Positions 27,905-38,235 are shown, counted from the stretch's first letter. The stretch: 64,000 nucleotides of DNA from Undibacterium_A arcticum (GCF_042660705.1 NZ_JBHSUQ010000002.1); one strand, 5' to 3'. Notes: generated by a model from the letters alone, not told the origin. Numbers and translations are program-made.

Positions 27905-28833
27905 TATTTGATCTCCTTGCGCATCAATGCGGAGTTGCTGCGGACACCCGGAATCAGGCCGGCCAGTTTGCGCTTGTAGGTGGGGACCAGCAGCGCGAAC
28001 GTGACCAGCACCGCTGTGACCAAATGGAGGTCCTGCGCCTTGAGACCGATGAAGTCGGTGTTTAGCGCCAGGGCGATGAAGAAGCGGTACGGTACCGCAC
28101 CAAGGATGCAGGCCAGCGTGGTGACAACCAGACTGCGGGCGGGCAACACGGTCTCGCCGATGATCACCGCTGCCAGGCCGATCACGATCGTGCCAATGCC
28201 CATGGAGATGTCCGCCCCGCCTTGGGTTTGCACGAACAGGGCCCCGGCCAACGCGACCAGTGCGTTGGAGATCGCAAGTCCCCACACCGTCAGACGGTTG
28301 GTGGAGATCCCCTGCGCCCGGGCCATGCGTGGATTACTGCCGGTGGCCCGCATAGCCAGCCCGGTTTCGGAGGCAAAGAACAGATCTATCAGGATCTTGG
28401 CGACCGCCACGATGACCAGAAGTACCAGCGGCTTCAGCCAGTATTCCGGTATGTCACCGAAGGCGACCATGCTGAACACCGTCGGCTTGTTGATCAGCGC
28501 GACATTCGGCTTGCCCATGATGCGCAGGTTCACCGAGTACAGCGCGATCATTACCAGAATGCTGGCAAGCAACTGCATGATCCGCAGATGCACGTTCAGC
28601 CAGGCGGTGAGATAGCCGGCAATGCCCCCGGCCAGGATCGCCACGGCAGTGGCAGCAAATGGGTTTCAGCCGGCGGCGATCAGCGCGGCCGCGACCGCCC
28701 CGCCGAGCGGGAAGCTGCCATCGACCGTGAGGTCGGGGAAATTGATGATGCGAAACAACAGGAATACGCCAAGCGCGACAAGTCCAAAGATGAGACCGAT
28801 CTCGATGGCGCCCAAGGAAGCAATGAGCGACAT
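27904..28833 (-). pseudogene. ABC transporter permease with in-frame stop
   Basis: An inner-membrane permease of about 309 codons, from MSLIASLGAIEIGLIFGL (28833) to ALMRKEIK. A TGA at 28666-28668 interrupts the frame after ...AALIAAG; the downstream NPFAATAVAILAGGIAGYL is in the same frame, so a TGG-to-TGA nonsense change is the simplest reading. Internal GLAMRATGSNPRMARAQGI and VALAGALFVQTQGGADISMG are typical of permeases paired with the ABC_sub_bind (PF04392) binding proteins. Confidence 0.75.
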
Positions 28834-28963
28834 GACAGATACCTCAAGTAGTTGACTGCAACGGCGCGCCGTGGCACACCGAGCGATGAAGTTGTTGGTT
28901 GCAACGGCGCACCGTGATGCACCGAGCGACCAAGTATTGGGGCGGCGCAGCGGGCGCCGTGCC

Positions 28964-29580
28964 TTACTTGACGACTACCTTTGCTGACTTGACGAGGTCG
29001 TCCGACAGGGTCACGCCTTCCTTCTGGGCGGCGCCTGGATTGACATGCAACTCGAACGTGGGGCTGGTTTGCGAGGCTATCTTGCCGGGCGCCTCGCCCT
29101 TGAGAATGCGCACGACGACCTTGCCGGTTTGGCGGCCGATGTCGTAGTAGTTCAAGCCCAGTGCGGCGGTCGCGCCGCGCTTGACCGCAGCGGTATCGGC
29201 GGCGATCACCGGTATCTTGGCTTGCTGGGCGATCTTGACGATCCCCTCGAACGCAGACATGACATTGTTGTCGGTCGGTGCGTAAATCACGTCGACCTTG
29301 CCGATCAGGCTCTGCGTGGCGCTGGGCACGTCAACCGTGCGGGCGGCAGCGCCCTCTATCAGGGTCAATCCAGCGGCAGGCATCGCCTTTTTGAGCGCGT
29401 CGATGATCGCCACCGAATTCGCTTCGCCCGGGCTGTAGATCACGCCGACGCGCTTGGCATTCGGTGCAATTTTCTTTATCAACTCAAGTTGCTTGGCAAG
29501 CGGTGACTGGTCATGCCTGGCACCAATATTCCTGCGCCTAGGACCAGTATCGCCAACTGCTTCGAGATACGCTTATCCAT
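28964..29580 (-). pseudogene. ABC_sub_bind-type binding protein, internal deletion
   Basis: A signal peptide (MDKRISKQLAILVLGAGILV, start 29580) is followed after a few codons by the C-terminal half, beginning PLAKQLELIKKIAPNAKRVG in another frame. Family members are about 320 residues; roughly 100 in the middle are missing. The remaining domain (GVIYSPGEANSVAIIDALKK, NVMSAFEGIVKIAQQAKIPV, GLNYYDIGRQTGKVVVRIL) is well conserved. The deletion shows that this loss is not a simple sequencing error. Confidence 0.75.
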
Positions 29581-29959
29581 GTTGCCACCATTATTGAATG
29601 ATGAAGTTGAACGACCGGGACAGGTTGCAAACTCACAATCGATGCCGTTGCCATGTACTCCAGCAATCCGATACAGCGTAAGCGCGATGTATTCCATCAC
29701 CCCTGCCAGATAATTGTGCAATAACGATAGCTGGGTCATCGGCCTCAATAGCCAACCAGTGACAGTCTGCTTCATGCCGGGCGATCACCAACACATTATC
29801 CGCCTGATTATTTTCCTTGCCTGTGCACTAATTTGCTGGCACTTCATCGATACAGCAGCAAATCCGTAGTTGGGCAGCGAATTGACCGGCTGGGGTTTTC
29901 TGGCATCGATCTGGGCAGCTTGGCCGTGGGTGGCAAGCCGTAACATGCCTTGAGGGAAT

Positions 29960-30270
29960 GTACCTCACGATGGGTTTGGCAAACCGCACATCTTGAGCGT
30001 CTTGACGCTGCTGGTGTTGGGTGTGGCCGGTGGCGGGATATACACGTGCGTTCGGCCGTGCCTCGCCCAATGTCGAGATGATTAGTTACTCGGTGACGTT
30101 TTTCTTGCACTTCATCCCGGCGCTCACAGAGACATTAACGCGATTTCCATTGGGGGCACCACTCTTTTTCAATGCGGACGCGCCTGGCTTGAAGATGATC
30201 TGGAGTGCTGTTCGTGTTGCTCCTCATCGGCGTTGCACTCAAAGTCAGATATGTGCGATCGGCGAGCTGA
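29960..30270 (+). pseudogene. Remnant of an inner-membrane protein, unrecognised
   Basis: A frame beginning about FGKPHILSVLTLLVLGVAGG continues, after one shift, as RAFGRASPNVEMISYSVTFF and LHFIPALTETLTRFPLGAPL, and after another shift ends LFVLLLIGVALKVRYVRSAS-stop. The pattern of three or four hydrophobic segments indicates a small membrane protein; no start or complete frame survives. I do not recognise the family. 30271-30474 shows nothing. Confidence 0.45.
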
Positions 30271-30474
30271 GCACACAGGATACCTTGACTTATATAAATC
30301 AAGCATTTAGCTAACATTGATGAGTGCCATTTTTACGTTGGAGCACCGAGAACATATATGAACTGCAGGGGGCGACTTAGAGGGAGCATTGTGCACAGGA
30401 TGCCAAAGTGCCAGATTCTCCGATTTCCGTACATCAGAAAAATGACACCTGTCTACACCCGTCCAATGCGAGCG

Positions 30475-31389
30475 CTACGCCGGCACAGACGCCCACATCT
30501 CCGATATCAGCTCGGGACGATCCAATTGACGGACCCACCACTTCAGTGCTTCGCCTTCATGGTCGGCGTGCCACGCAAGATGGAAGCTTCGTGAGAGTGG
30601 CGGAGTATCCAACTCTTTCGCCACCAATTGCCCGCGTTCGATGTGCCGACGAGCGACGCACACCGGCAGAAATCCACTGCCCAATCCCGAAAGCTGAAGA
30701 CGAAGCTTAAAATCGATGTTTGAAACAGTAACGGTTTCTTGTCCCTCGGCAAGGCCTAGCGTGCGAGGTTCAAGCTGGTGCGAGGTGTCGCCCATCGCAA
30801 TCGCCCGATATTCCGACACCTGTAGTGTGGTCAATGGGGCCGTCGCATTTGCCAAAGGGTGGCTAGGCGCGACACAAAACACCATCTCAAGCGTGCCGAT
30901 CGGGCGGCTGGCATAGCCTGAAAATGGTGGATCGCCCAACGCACCGATGACGACATCGGCACGCCGGGTATACAGCGCATCCCAGGATCCTCCCAGCACC
31001 TCGTGTGAAAACCGGAGACGAGTCGCAGTACTCTCGCCATAGAATGCCGTAATGTACGGAACCATCGCCTCAAACGGCACAGTGGTTTCAATCGCGATCC
31101 GCAACTCGGTTTCCCATCCAGTTTCAATGCGGCTGGCGCGGCATTCGAGGTCTGCGGCATCCCGCAGCAACTGGCGCCCGCGCTGCAATAGAACACGACC
31201 CGTATCCGTCAGCTTCGCGCGGTGACCGGTGCGATCAAATACAGTGATGCGAAGATCGGCTTCCAGTTTGAACAATATAAGACAGTGCAGATGGCACTTT
31301 GTGCAGTTCATCGGCGGCAGCGGCGTAACTGCCGCGTCGTTCTATCGCATCAATCGCTTGCAGGGCTTCCAGTGTCAATTTCATCTTCA
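30475..31389 (-). CDS. LysR-type regulator of module A, frameshifted
   Basis: The N-terminal helix-turn-helix (LTLEALQAIDAIERRGSYAA, HKVPSALSYIVQ) runs from the ATG at 31389 to a short A-run near 31268, where the frame shifts into KLEADLRITVFDRTGHRA and the effector domain, ending EMWASVPA. The VPSALSY helix is shared with the LysR proteins at 50647 and 57204 and with E. coli YhaJ-type regulators. It lies directly downstream of a pirin gene on the same strand. Confidence 0.82.
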
Positions 31390-31424
31390 TTTCGTCGTGC
31401 CCTCGTGCTATCGCACGCAGAAAG

Positions 31425-32350
31425 TTATGGGTAGTACACCGGCTTTCCTGGAATATCCGGAAGCGGAATAAATTCCGTTTCTCCCGGCACTTTAGGAAAG
31501 TTCTGATTTTTCCAATCTTCCTTGGCTTGTTCGATGCGACCAGCAGAGCTCGATACAAAATTCCACGTCAGGTAACGGGGGCCGTCCATGGGTTCGCCGC
31601 CCAACAATATGGCGCGTGCCGCAGACGCGCCGGATGCAGACAAAGTCGCAGTCGCATTCGGTTTCAGGACCAGCAACTGTCCGGCGTCATAAATCCCGTC
31701 CTTGCCCAAGTCGAGTCGTCCCTCAACCACGTAGATTGCCTGCTCCCCATATTCGGCCGGCATCGAGAGCCGCGCGCCAGGTTGCAACCGCAGATCGACG
31801 TAGAACAGGTCGGACAAGGTCGGCACCGGCGACTGACGGCCGAAGAAACTACCCGCGACAATACGGCCAATACACCTTCGCCCTCTTCGACCGGCAACCC
31901 TGCTGTTCCGACATGCACGAAAGTCGGTTCAATTTCCTCATGGTCGCGCGGCAACGCAACCCAGCATTGCAGACCGAATAGAGAAGACTCTGCTTGCCGC
32001 ACTTCCGGCGCGGTGCGCTCGGAATGAACGATGCCGCGTCCTGCGGTCATCCAATTCACTTCCCCGGGACGAATCGTTTGCACAGTGCCTAAGCTGTCAC
32101 GGTGGAGAATCGCGCCATCAAACAGATAGGTGACTGTGGCCAACCCGATATGCGGATGAGGTCGAACGTCCAGACCCTGTCCTGCGGCAAACTCATGCGG
32201 TCCCATTAGATCGAGAAACACAAAGGGGCCGACCATTCGCCGTTGCTGCGACGGCAACGCGCGACGGACTTCGAAGTTGTCGCCCAAGTCGCGCGTACGC
32301 GGCACGACAACGACCTCCAGGACACTCCCTGTTGTAATGCCATCGGTCAC
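31425..32350 (-). CDS. Pirin family protein (module A), frameshifted
   Basis: A bicupin of about 308 residues. I take the GTG at 32350, three bases after the OsmC stop. Metal ligands are recognisable in RPHPHIGLATVTYLFDG and GIVHSERT. After LAVLSRVV near 31865 the frame shifts to AGSFFGRQSPVPTLSDLFYV, and the second cupin ends PDIPGKPVYYP. Pirins of this class have quercetinase-like activity or act as redox-responsive cofactors. Together with OsmC, DoxX and an MFS exporter it forms a stress-type operon. Confidence 0.82.
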
Positions 32351-32352
32351 GG

Positions 32353-32736
32353 TCAGTGCGCCTCCGTCACGATCTGTATTTGCCCTGAAAGTGTTTTGTG
32401 GACCGGGCACTTGTTGGCAATGTCGGTCAGACGTTGCCTTTCTTCAGCGCTGAGATTGCCGATGTAATGAATATTGCGGACAAGTTCATAGGTGTCACCC
32501 CTTTGTCCGTGCTGAATACTCACTTCAATATCCTGCAGGTCCATACTCTTGCGCCTGGCATATATGGTAACTGTTAGCGAAGTGCAGGCGGCGAGCGCAG
32601 CGGCAAGCAAGTCATGGGGCTCCGGGCCCGTCTCTTCGCCTCCGGATGTGCGCGGCGCATCCGATACGATGGCGTGCGGCCCTATCTGAATTCGACACTG
32701 CAATGCACCGTCGCCACGGCGGCTTTTGACTTCCAT
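32353..32736 (-). CDS. OsmC-family peroxide/peroxidatic protein
   Basis: A 127-residue OsmC/Ohr-fold protein with the redox Cys pair at Cys51 (AALAACTSLTV) and Cys110 (ANKCPVHKTL). OsmC proteins reduce organic hydroperoxides with thiols. It most resembles the C-terminal domain of fused alpha/beta-hydrolase-OsmC proteins; a free hydrolase resembling the N-terminal domain is encoded at 38790. It precedes the pirin gene with a two-base gap. Confidence 0.92.
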   Translation of the reverse strand: MEVKSRRGDGALQCRIQIGPHAIVSDAPRTSGGEETGPEPHDLLAAALAACTSLTVTIYARRKSMDLQDIEVSIQHGQRGDTYELVRNIHYIGNLSAEERQRLTDIANKCPVHKTLSGQIQIVTEAH

Positions 32737-32843
32737 TGGATGCTCCTTCGTTTCAGTTTCAAGCTTCGCTTATTTCGTCGACCGATGGATGTCCGACACC
32801 GGGCAGAATGAAGAGTAAACATCTGCCGACGATGGTCGGGTTT

Positions 32844-33038
32844 CAGGAGCCGAACAAACGCCATTGTGACACCAACTTACGGCTTCCGATTAACATTGAA
32901 ATCAAGATGAATGCGGCCAGACCTGCCGCGCCTAGTATTGCCTTGCCCCGGGAACATCAATGTGATACCGCCGAGGATTTCGGTCAGAATCACCCACGGT
33001 CGTCTGCACAGCAGCGCACACGACAAGTTGCCGTCCAT
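32844..33038 (-). pseudogene. Membrane-protein remnant, possibly DoxX-type
   Basis: From an ATG at 33038 the frame reads PWVILTEILGGITLMF, a DoxX-like segment; after a shift at a G-run it continues as AILGAAGLAAFILISMLIGS and ends SQWRLFGS-stop. Only two hydrophobic segments remain. It sits between the OsmC and MFS genes, where another DoxX copy would fit the neighbourhood. Confidence 0.4.
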
Positions 33039-33048
33039 TTTTCTTTAC

Positions 33049-34692
33049 TCACGTGTCCAATGGGCCGGTTTGCATCACGGGCTTTTCAAGTGCCACATAA
33101 TGCGAGACCTTTGGCGGCTGCGCGCCGGAATGGAATTTCACTACCTCGCTCTGCAGATCCGCATCGGCTACGGAAACGCGCCGGTGCTGCCGAAGGTGTT
33201 CCGCCCACGACTCGACGAAAAACCACTCGAGGATGCGTTCAGAATCAGCCGTGTCCTCGGTCATTCCCCATGCATAGGCACCATCGCGCCGTCGCTCTTG
33301 CGACAGGAGGGTGAGCGAATCAAAGAAGCCGCTGCGATCCTGTGCCTTGACTTTGTATTCGACCGTCACCAGTACGGGACCGCGATCATGGTCCACCTGT
33401 TCTGCAATGGCCGGTTCCGGCCAATGGTTGGACGGCGTCAGGTCGGCCTCCGCCGCGGGCAACTTGTAGCGATGCGCGACGAGGGCCGCAATCGCCAGCA
33501 GGGCGCCGCCGACCAGCAGCGTTGATGGCACCCCGATGCGCTCTCCGACGGCGCCCCAGCAGAGGCTGCCGGCAGTCGTCGCGCCGTTGAATGCCATCAG
33601 ATAGATCGCCAACCCGCGGCCGCGCACCCAGTTCGGCAACACCCCCTGCGCCATGGCGTTGAGCGTTGTGAGCACGGCGATCCATGCGGCGCCAAGGAAC
33701 AACGCCAGTACTATGCCGGCAATTTGCGGTGGCTTGAATGAAATTGCCGCCAGGATGCCTGCCAGCATCAAAGATGCCATCAATACAAGACCGTCGGCAC
33801 TCAATTTCTTCCGTAAGGGTGGCATGACCATCGCCCCCAGAACGGCGCCGGCACCGATGGCGCCCAGCATCGCGCCATAAAAACCGGCGCTACCCCCAAG
33901 CACGTCGCGCGCCACCATCGGCAGCAACGCCCATGCGACATTGGCAAAGAAGAAGAACAGGGACGCGCGGAACAGGATGCGGCGCAAATCCCTGCTTGCC
34001 CACGCGAATCGCAGGCCGGCGCGCATTGCGCCGGCGAATTGTTCGCCGAGCTGGTCGTCAGTCTTGGGAGCGCGTCGCCACCAGACGATGGCGCCAATCA
34101 CGAGTACATAGGTAGCAACATCAATGCTATAGGTGACGGCGGCGCCGATGGCGGCGAGCAACAGGCCGCCGATCGCAGGACCAATCGCGCGCGCAATATT
34201 GAACCCCAGCGAGTTGAGTGCGATCGCACCCTTCAGCTCGTTCTTCGACACCAGTTCAGGCACGATCGATTGCCAAGTTGGCCCCAGCAGTGCAGCGCCA
34301 GCGCCGCCGGCAAATGTCAGCAAAGCCAGATTTGTGACGGTCATCTTGCCTGTCGCGGCAAGCACGGCAAGGATCGCGCTGACACCCGCCAGGAATAGTT
34401 GGACGATGATGAGAAACTTGCGGCGATCGACGATGTCTGCCAGTGCGCCGGCGGGAATGGCAAGCAGAAAGACCGGTAGCGTCGCCGCCGCCTGGATCAT
34501 CGCCACCGAACTTGGCGAGTTCGATATCTCTACCACCAGCCAGCCGCTGGTGACATCGCGTATGAAGGTCCCAACGTTGCCGACCACGGTTGCCGACCAC
34601 AGCACGGCAAACAAGCGATGACGCAACGGTGCGAATGCGCCGGGCGATGCCGCCGCCGGCACGGAGGAAACCCCGGTTTCAGGTCCGCTCAT
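33049..34692 (-). CDS. MFS exporter (EntS/DHA3-like) with C-terminal monooxygenase-like domain
   Basis: 547 residues. The start at 34692 overlaps the DoxX stop (ATGA). The N-terminal 400 or so residues have about 12 membrane segments with MFS_3 features (RHRLFAVLWSATVVGNVGTF, LAIPAGALADIVDRRKFLII). About 100 extra residues follow (VLVTVEYKVKAQDRSGFFDS, WGMTEDTADSERILEWFFVE, KVSHYVALE), looking like a cytoplasmic ferredoxin-like/antibiotic-biosynthesis-monooxygenase fold. Exporters of this type expel siderophores or toxic small molecules. The substrate is unknown; its place among pirin, OsmC and DoxX suggests an electrophile or its product. Confidence 0.87.
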   Translation of the reverse strand: MSGPETGVSSVPAAASPGAFAPLRHRLFAVLWSATVVGNVGTFIRDVTSGWLVVEISNSPSSVAMIQAAATLPVFLLAIPAGALADIVDRRKFLIIVQLFLAGVSAILAVLAATGKMTVTNLALLTFAGGAGAALLGPTWQSIVPELVSKNELKGAIALNSLGFNIARAIGPAIGGLLLAAIGAAVTYSIDVATYVLVIGAIVWWRRAPKTDDQLGEQFAGAMRAGLRFAWASRDLRRILFRASLFFFFANVAWALLPMVARDVLGGSAGFYGAMLGAIGAGAVLGAMVMPPLRKKLSADGLVLMASLMLAGILAAISFKPPQIAGIVLALFLGAAWIAVLTTLNAMAQGVLPNWVRGRGLAIYLMAFNGATTAGSLCWGAVGERIGVPSTLLVGGALLAIAALVAHRYKLPAAEADLTPSNHWPEPAIAEQVDHDRGPVLVTVEYKVKAQDRSGFFDSLTLLSQERRRDGAYAWGMTEDTADSERILEWFFVESWAEHLRQHRRVSVADADLQSEVVKFHSGAQPPKVSHYVALEKPVMQTGPLDT

Positions 34693-35126
34693 GTATCGCA
34701 AGCTCGATGCGCGAGAATGGCAGCAACGGCAAAACCGCCGATGATCGCAACATGCTCAAAGAATGTCGCCGCCTGATGGCCGCGCTCCGCATCCGGAAAA
34801 TGCCAGAAGGGATGGGCCAGCAGCGTCGCAAACACGGTGAAGACCGCCAGCATACCGGCGCCCAGCCAGCAGAACCTGCGTGTCATGAACAACGCAGAGC
34901 CGCCAAGCTGCACAAGAATGACTGCTGCGGCAATGCTGGCAGCCGGCTGCAAGCCGAGCCCGCTGACTTCGGCGCTTGCTCCCGCAAAATCCGTGAGCTT
35001 GACTATGCCGCTAATGAAAAATGGCGATGCGAGCGCAAGGCGCGCAGCGTATTCGAGGAACGGCTGTGCCATCAGGCGGCGCAGCGGAAGCGGCACGCCG
35101 CCCCGATGGGTAAGGTTATTTTGCAT
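34689..35126 (-). CDS. DoxX family membrane protein (module A)
   Basis: 145 residues from the ATG at 35126, preceded by AAGGA. Four hydrophobic segments with the DoxX pattern RLALASPFFISGIVKLTDFA and LVQLGGSALFMTRRFCWLGA; PFWHFPDAERGHQAATFFEH and VAIIGGFAVA close the fold. DoxX/YqjF proteins are linked to quinone and thiol stress. It is translationally coupled to the MFS gene. Confidence 0.9.
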   Translation of the reverse strand: MQNNLTHRGGVPLPLRRLMAQPFLEYAARLALASPFFISGIVKLTDFAGASAEVSGLGLQPAASIAAAVILVQLGGSALFMTRRFCWLGAGMLAVFTVFATLLAHPFWHFPDAERGHQAATFFEHVAIIGGFAVAAILAHRACDT

Positions 35127-35140
35127 GATGTTCCTTGGTA

Positions 35141-36997
35141 TCAAAAGGCCCAGCAGGAACAGCCGAGCGCACCCCAAAACGAGCGCTGATCATCGATTTC
35201 GTCAAACCACGCATGGCGATGAGCATGCCCATGCACACCGCACGTCGACGTGCAATCGCACAATGCCTGTGCGAACGAGCGGCTCGCTGTTGGCGTCGTA
35301 CGCCGGGGTTGATATCCGCCGAAGGTGCGCACTGGCGACCAGTCAGGCATTGCCGGCGGCAAGGACGGAGCGAGCGAGGAAAAGTCATCCGAGCCATGTA
35401 CCACCTTTCCGCCGAGAACGGTCAGTACCGATTGGATGTCCTCAATCTCCGCTTCAGGAATAGCGAAATAATCCGCCGACAACGCCACGAAGTCAGCCAG
35501 TTGTCCAACCTTGATCTGTCCCTTCTTGCCTTCCTCCGATGAGTACCAGGTATTGCGCTCGGTCCAGAGTCGCAGCGCTGTTTCGCGGTCGAGCAGATTG
35601 CTTTGCGGATAGAGCCGTGTACCCCCAAGCGTCGTGCCGGTCACCAGCCAGGCAAGCGATACCCACGGGTTATAGGACGCAACGCGCGTCGCGTCGGTTC
35701 CGGCGCCGACCGGCACCCCGGCCGCCAGCATTTTTTTCACCGGCGGCGTCCGCTCCACCGCCTTGGCGCCGTAGCGCTCGATAAAATATTCGCCCTGATA
35801 CATCATCCGGTGCTGTACGGCAAAGCCGCCCCCGAGTGCAGCGACACGGTCAATGTTGCGGTCAGAAATAGTTTCTGCGTGATCGAAAAACCAGTGCAGA
35901 CCATTGAACGGCATGTCGCGGTTCACCTTTTCGAACACGTCGAGCGCGCGCGAAATCGACTCGTCGTAGGTTGCATGCAGCCGCCATGGCCAGCGGTGTT
36001 CGACCAGTATGCGAACCACCTCTTCCAACTGGTCTTCCATACCGGCGGCGAGATCGGGGCGTGGCTCCTTGAAGTCTTCAAAGTCGGCCGCGGAAAACAC
36101 CAGCATTTCGCCAGCGCCATTATGCCGATAGGAATCGGTGCCCTCGCCCGGCTTTACCATCTCCACCCAGCGACTGAAATCGGCGACCTCACCCCCGTTG
36201 TTTTGGGTGAACAGGTTGTACGCAATGCGCACGGTCAGTTCGTCGTTATCCGAGAGTTTCCGGATGACTTCGTAGTCTTCCGGATAATTCTGAAATCCGC
36301 CGCCGGCATCGATCACGCCGGTGACGCCAAGCCGATTCAGTTCGCGCATGAAATGCCGGGTCGAATTGATCTGGTATTCAACCGGCAGCTTCGGCCCTTT
36401 CGCCAACGCCGCATAGAGTAGCAGCGCATTCGGCTTGGCCAACAGCAGGCCGGTCGGCTCACCGCGCGCATCGCGCTCGATCTCGCCGCCGGGTGGATTC
36501 GGCGTGTCCTTCGTATAACCGGCCGCACGCAGCGCTGCGCCATTGAGCAGTGCCCGATCGTACAGATGCAGAATGAATACCGGCGTATCCGGTGCGACTG
36601 CATTGAGTTCCGCCAACGTTGGCAAACGCTTCTCGGTGAATTGTTGCTCGGTGAAGCCGCCCACGACCCGCACCCACTGCGGCGGCGGCGTAACGGCAAC
36701 CTGACGTCGCAGCATCGTCATCGCCTCAGAAAGTGAACGTACGCCGTCCCAGCGCAGCTCCAGGTTGTAATTCAGCCCGCCACGGATGACATGAATATGG
36801 CTGTCGATCAAGCCTGGAATGATGCGCCGGCCCTTGAGGTCAACCACGCGCGTATTCGTGTCGGCAAGCGCACGTACCTCTTGGTCTGAACCGACTGCCA
36901 GGAAACGGCCATTACTCACGGCAACCGCTTCCGCCGTTGGGTTGCCCTTATCCAGCGTGGTGAATCTTCCGTTGGTATAAATCAAGTCTGGTGTCAT
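35141..36997 (-). CDS. Amidohydrolase family protein (YtcJ-like)
   Basis: A 618-residue metal-dependent hydrolase of the amidohydrolase 3 group: N-terminal MTPDLIYTNGRFTTLD, metal motif PGLIDSHIHVIRGG, later WRLHATYDESISRALDVFEK, GLHWFFDHAETISDRNIDRV and PVGAGTDATRVASYNPW. The C-terminus beyond RTFGGYQP is Cys/His-rich (CDCTSTCGVHGHAHRHAWFD), resembling a small metal-binding tail. AGAGGTG precedes the ATG. The substrate is not predictable from sequence. Confidence 0.9.
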   Translation of the reverse strand: MTPDLIYTNGRFTTLDKGNPTAEAVAVSNGRFLAVGSDQEVRALADTNTRVVDLKGRRIIPGLIDSHIHVIRGGLNYNLELRWDGVRSLSEAMTMLRRQVAVTPPPQWVRVVGGFTEQQFTEKRLPTLAELNAVAPDTPVFILHLYDRALLNGAALRAAGYTKDTPNPPGGEIERDARGEPTGLLLAKPNALLLYAALAKGPKLPVEYQINSTRHFMRELNRLGVTGVIDAGGGFQNYPEDYEVIRKLSDNDELTVRIAYNLFTQNNGGEVADFSRWVEMVKPGEGTDSYRHNGAGEMLVFSAADFEDFKEPRPDLAAGMEDQLEEVVRILVEHRWPWRLHATYDESISRALDVFEKVNRDMPFNGLHWFFDHAETISDRNIDRVAALGGGFAVQHRMMYQGEYFIERYGAKAVERTPPVKKMLAAGVPVGAGTDATRVASYNPWVSLAWLVTGTTLGGTRLYPQSNLLDRETALRLWTERNTWYSSEEGKKGQIKVGQLADFVALSADYFAIPEAEIEDIQSVLTVLGGKVVHGSDDFSSLAPSLPPAMPDWSPVRTFGGYQPRRTTPTASRSFAQALCDCTSTCGVHGHAHRHAWFDEIDDQRSFWGALGCSCWAF

Positions 36998-37067
36998 GAC
37001 TCACCTCTTCTCAATTGGAATGGCAGTACAGCGACGAGACGCGCAAATTCACCGGGCGATGGGAGCG

Positions 37068-37340
37068 CTATTCAATGGTTTTCACAACGGGCTTGTCCGG
37101 CGGAACCGGCGGGCCGCCGGTTCCGGTTATTTTCGGCACGCATTCTTTGGCAAACCACGCCGTAGTGATCGGTTCACCCTTCATCAGGCGGGTTGCCAAT
37201 GGAACAATTTGTTCGCCGATCAGCATGCCGAGCAAGCCGAGCAACGCGATTGCCGGCGGCGCAGGAGAGCGCACATTGAGCAGTCCATAAATAATGCCAA
37301 CCAGCACTCCTGCTGAAATGGATATCACGTAAAGCTTCAT
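37068..37340 (-). CDS. XapX-domain (DUF1427) membrane protein
   Basis: A 90-residue protein starting at 37340 (MKLYVISISAGVLVGIIYGL). Two hydrophobic segments form the XapX domain, with NVRSPAPPAIALLGLLGMLIGE between and within them, followed by a Pro-rich tail. XapX proteins are often encoded beside isochorismatase-like hydrolases, as here. The function is unknown. Confidence 0.85.
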   Translation of the reverse strand: MKLYVISISAGVLVGIIYGLLNVRSPAPPAIALLGLLGMLIGEQIVPLATRLMKGEPITTAWFAKECVPKITGTGGPPVPPDKPVVKTIE

Positions 37341-37368
37341 GTCGCCCTCGCTTGCGGTCAGTATGCGT

Positions 37369-38022
37369 TCAGTGTCCTTCGCCGGCACCAAACATCGACT
37401 TCGCGTAGATCAGGCCCAGACCATATGCTCCGCCATGCTTGATCGATGTCTCTACGGTCTGGTTGTACGTTTCGCCGCGCGCCCAGTCGCGTTGCAACTC
37501 AAGCAGGTACTGCAGCGAGGTCATCGGACGCGCACCCATCTGCAGCATGCGTTCCATCGCCCGGTCATGCGCCTCATTCGACACGTCACCGCAGGCATCG
37601 GCGATGACATATACCTCGAAGCCCTGGTCAATCGCGGATAAGGCCGGGCCGACGATACAGACCGAGGTCCAGAGGCCGGCGAGCACGATTTTCTCTTTAT
37701 TGAACTGGTTGACGCGCTCAGCGATACGGCTGTCTTCCCAGGTGTTCATGGTGGTTCTGTCGATCACGTCCGCTTCCGGGAAGACGCTCTTGATTTCGTC
37801 GAAAATCGGTCCGGAGAAAGTCTTCTCCGCAACCGTAGTGAGGATGGTCGAGACTTTGAATTCCTTGGCGGCCCTACTGACAAGCGCGGCATTGTTGCGC
37901 AAGGAAATGGCATCGATCGACTTGGTGGCGAAGGACATCTGCGACTGATGGTCGATCATAATCAGCACATGATCGTTTGGGTCGAGCAGCGTTTTTCCAG
38001 GTTTGGCAATTGCGACTGGCAT
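37369..38022 (-). CDS. Isochorismatase-family hydrolase (YcaC-like)
   Basis: A 217-residue cysteine hydrolase. The catalytic Asp is in VLIMIDHQSQMSF and the nucleophilic Cys in AGLWTSVCIVGPAL. The C-terminus (LLELQRDWARGETYNQTVET) is typical of YcaC/YwoC relatives. It is the first gene of the module A minus-strand operon (hydrolase, XapX, amidohydrolase, DoxX, MFS, OsmC, pirin, LysR). A decayed paralogue lies at 62533-63126. Confidence 0.9.
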   Translation of the reverse strand: MPVAIAKPGKTLLDPNDHVLIMIDHQSQMSFATKSIDAISLRNNAALVSRAAKEFKVSTILTTVAEKTFSGPIFDEIKSVFPEADVIDRTTMNTWEDSRIAERVNQFNKEKIVLAGLWTSVCIVGPALSAIDQGFEVYVIADACGDVSNEAHDRAMERMLQMGARPMTSLQYLLELQRDWARGETYNQTVETSIKHGGAYGLGLIYAKSMFGAGEGH

Positions 38023-38179
38023 GTTCTTCTCCTATTTAGTTTAGACATGGAAATATGCCCCGATGTGTATGGGAGCTCGTTGCTGACTACCCTGCCCAGC
38101 TTTGCAAACACGGTGAAAGGCGACTTCAGAGTCGAACATTCAGCGAGCCAAGTCAAATGAAGAAATCTGAACAAGTTAA

Positions 38180-38192
38180 TCGAAAATTTCGA
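38180..38192. promoter_or_regulatory. Palindrome TCGAAA-A-TTTCGA, candidate operator
   Basis: A perfect palindrome in the 338-base gap between the divergent isochorismatase operon (starting at 38022) and the hypothetical gene at 38361. The same motif is at 22605-22617 and, with one mismatch, at 50634-50646. Confidence 0.55.
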
Positions 38193-38235
38193 GCAATGCG
38201 GTTGATCTGCACCTACCTGATGCAAATGCATCCTA

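Noticed and set aside
35603..36421. 272-codon plus-strand frame inside the amidohydrolase
   Set aside because: Antisense to a gene with clear metal-binding motifs; no start context or family.
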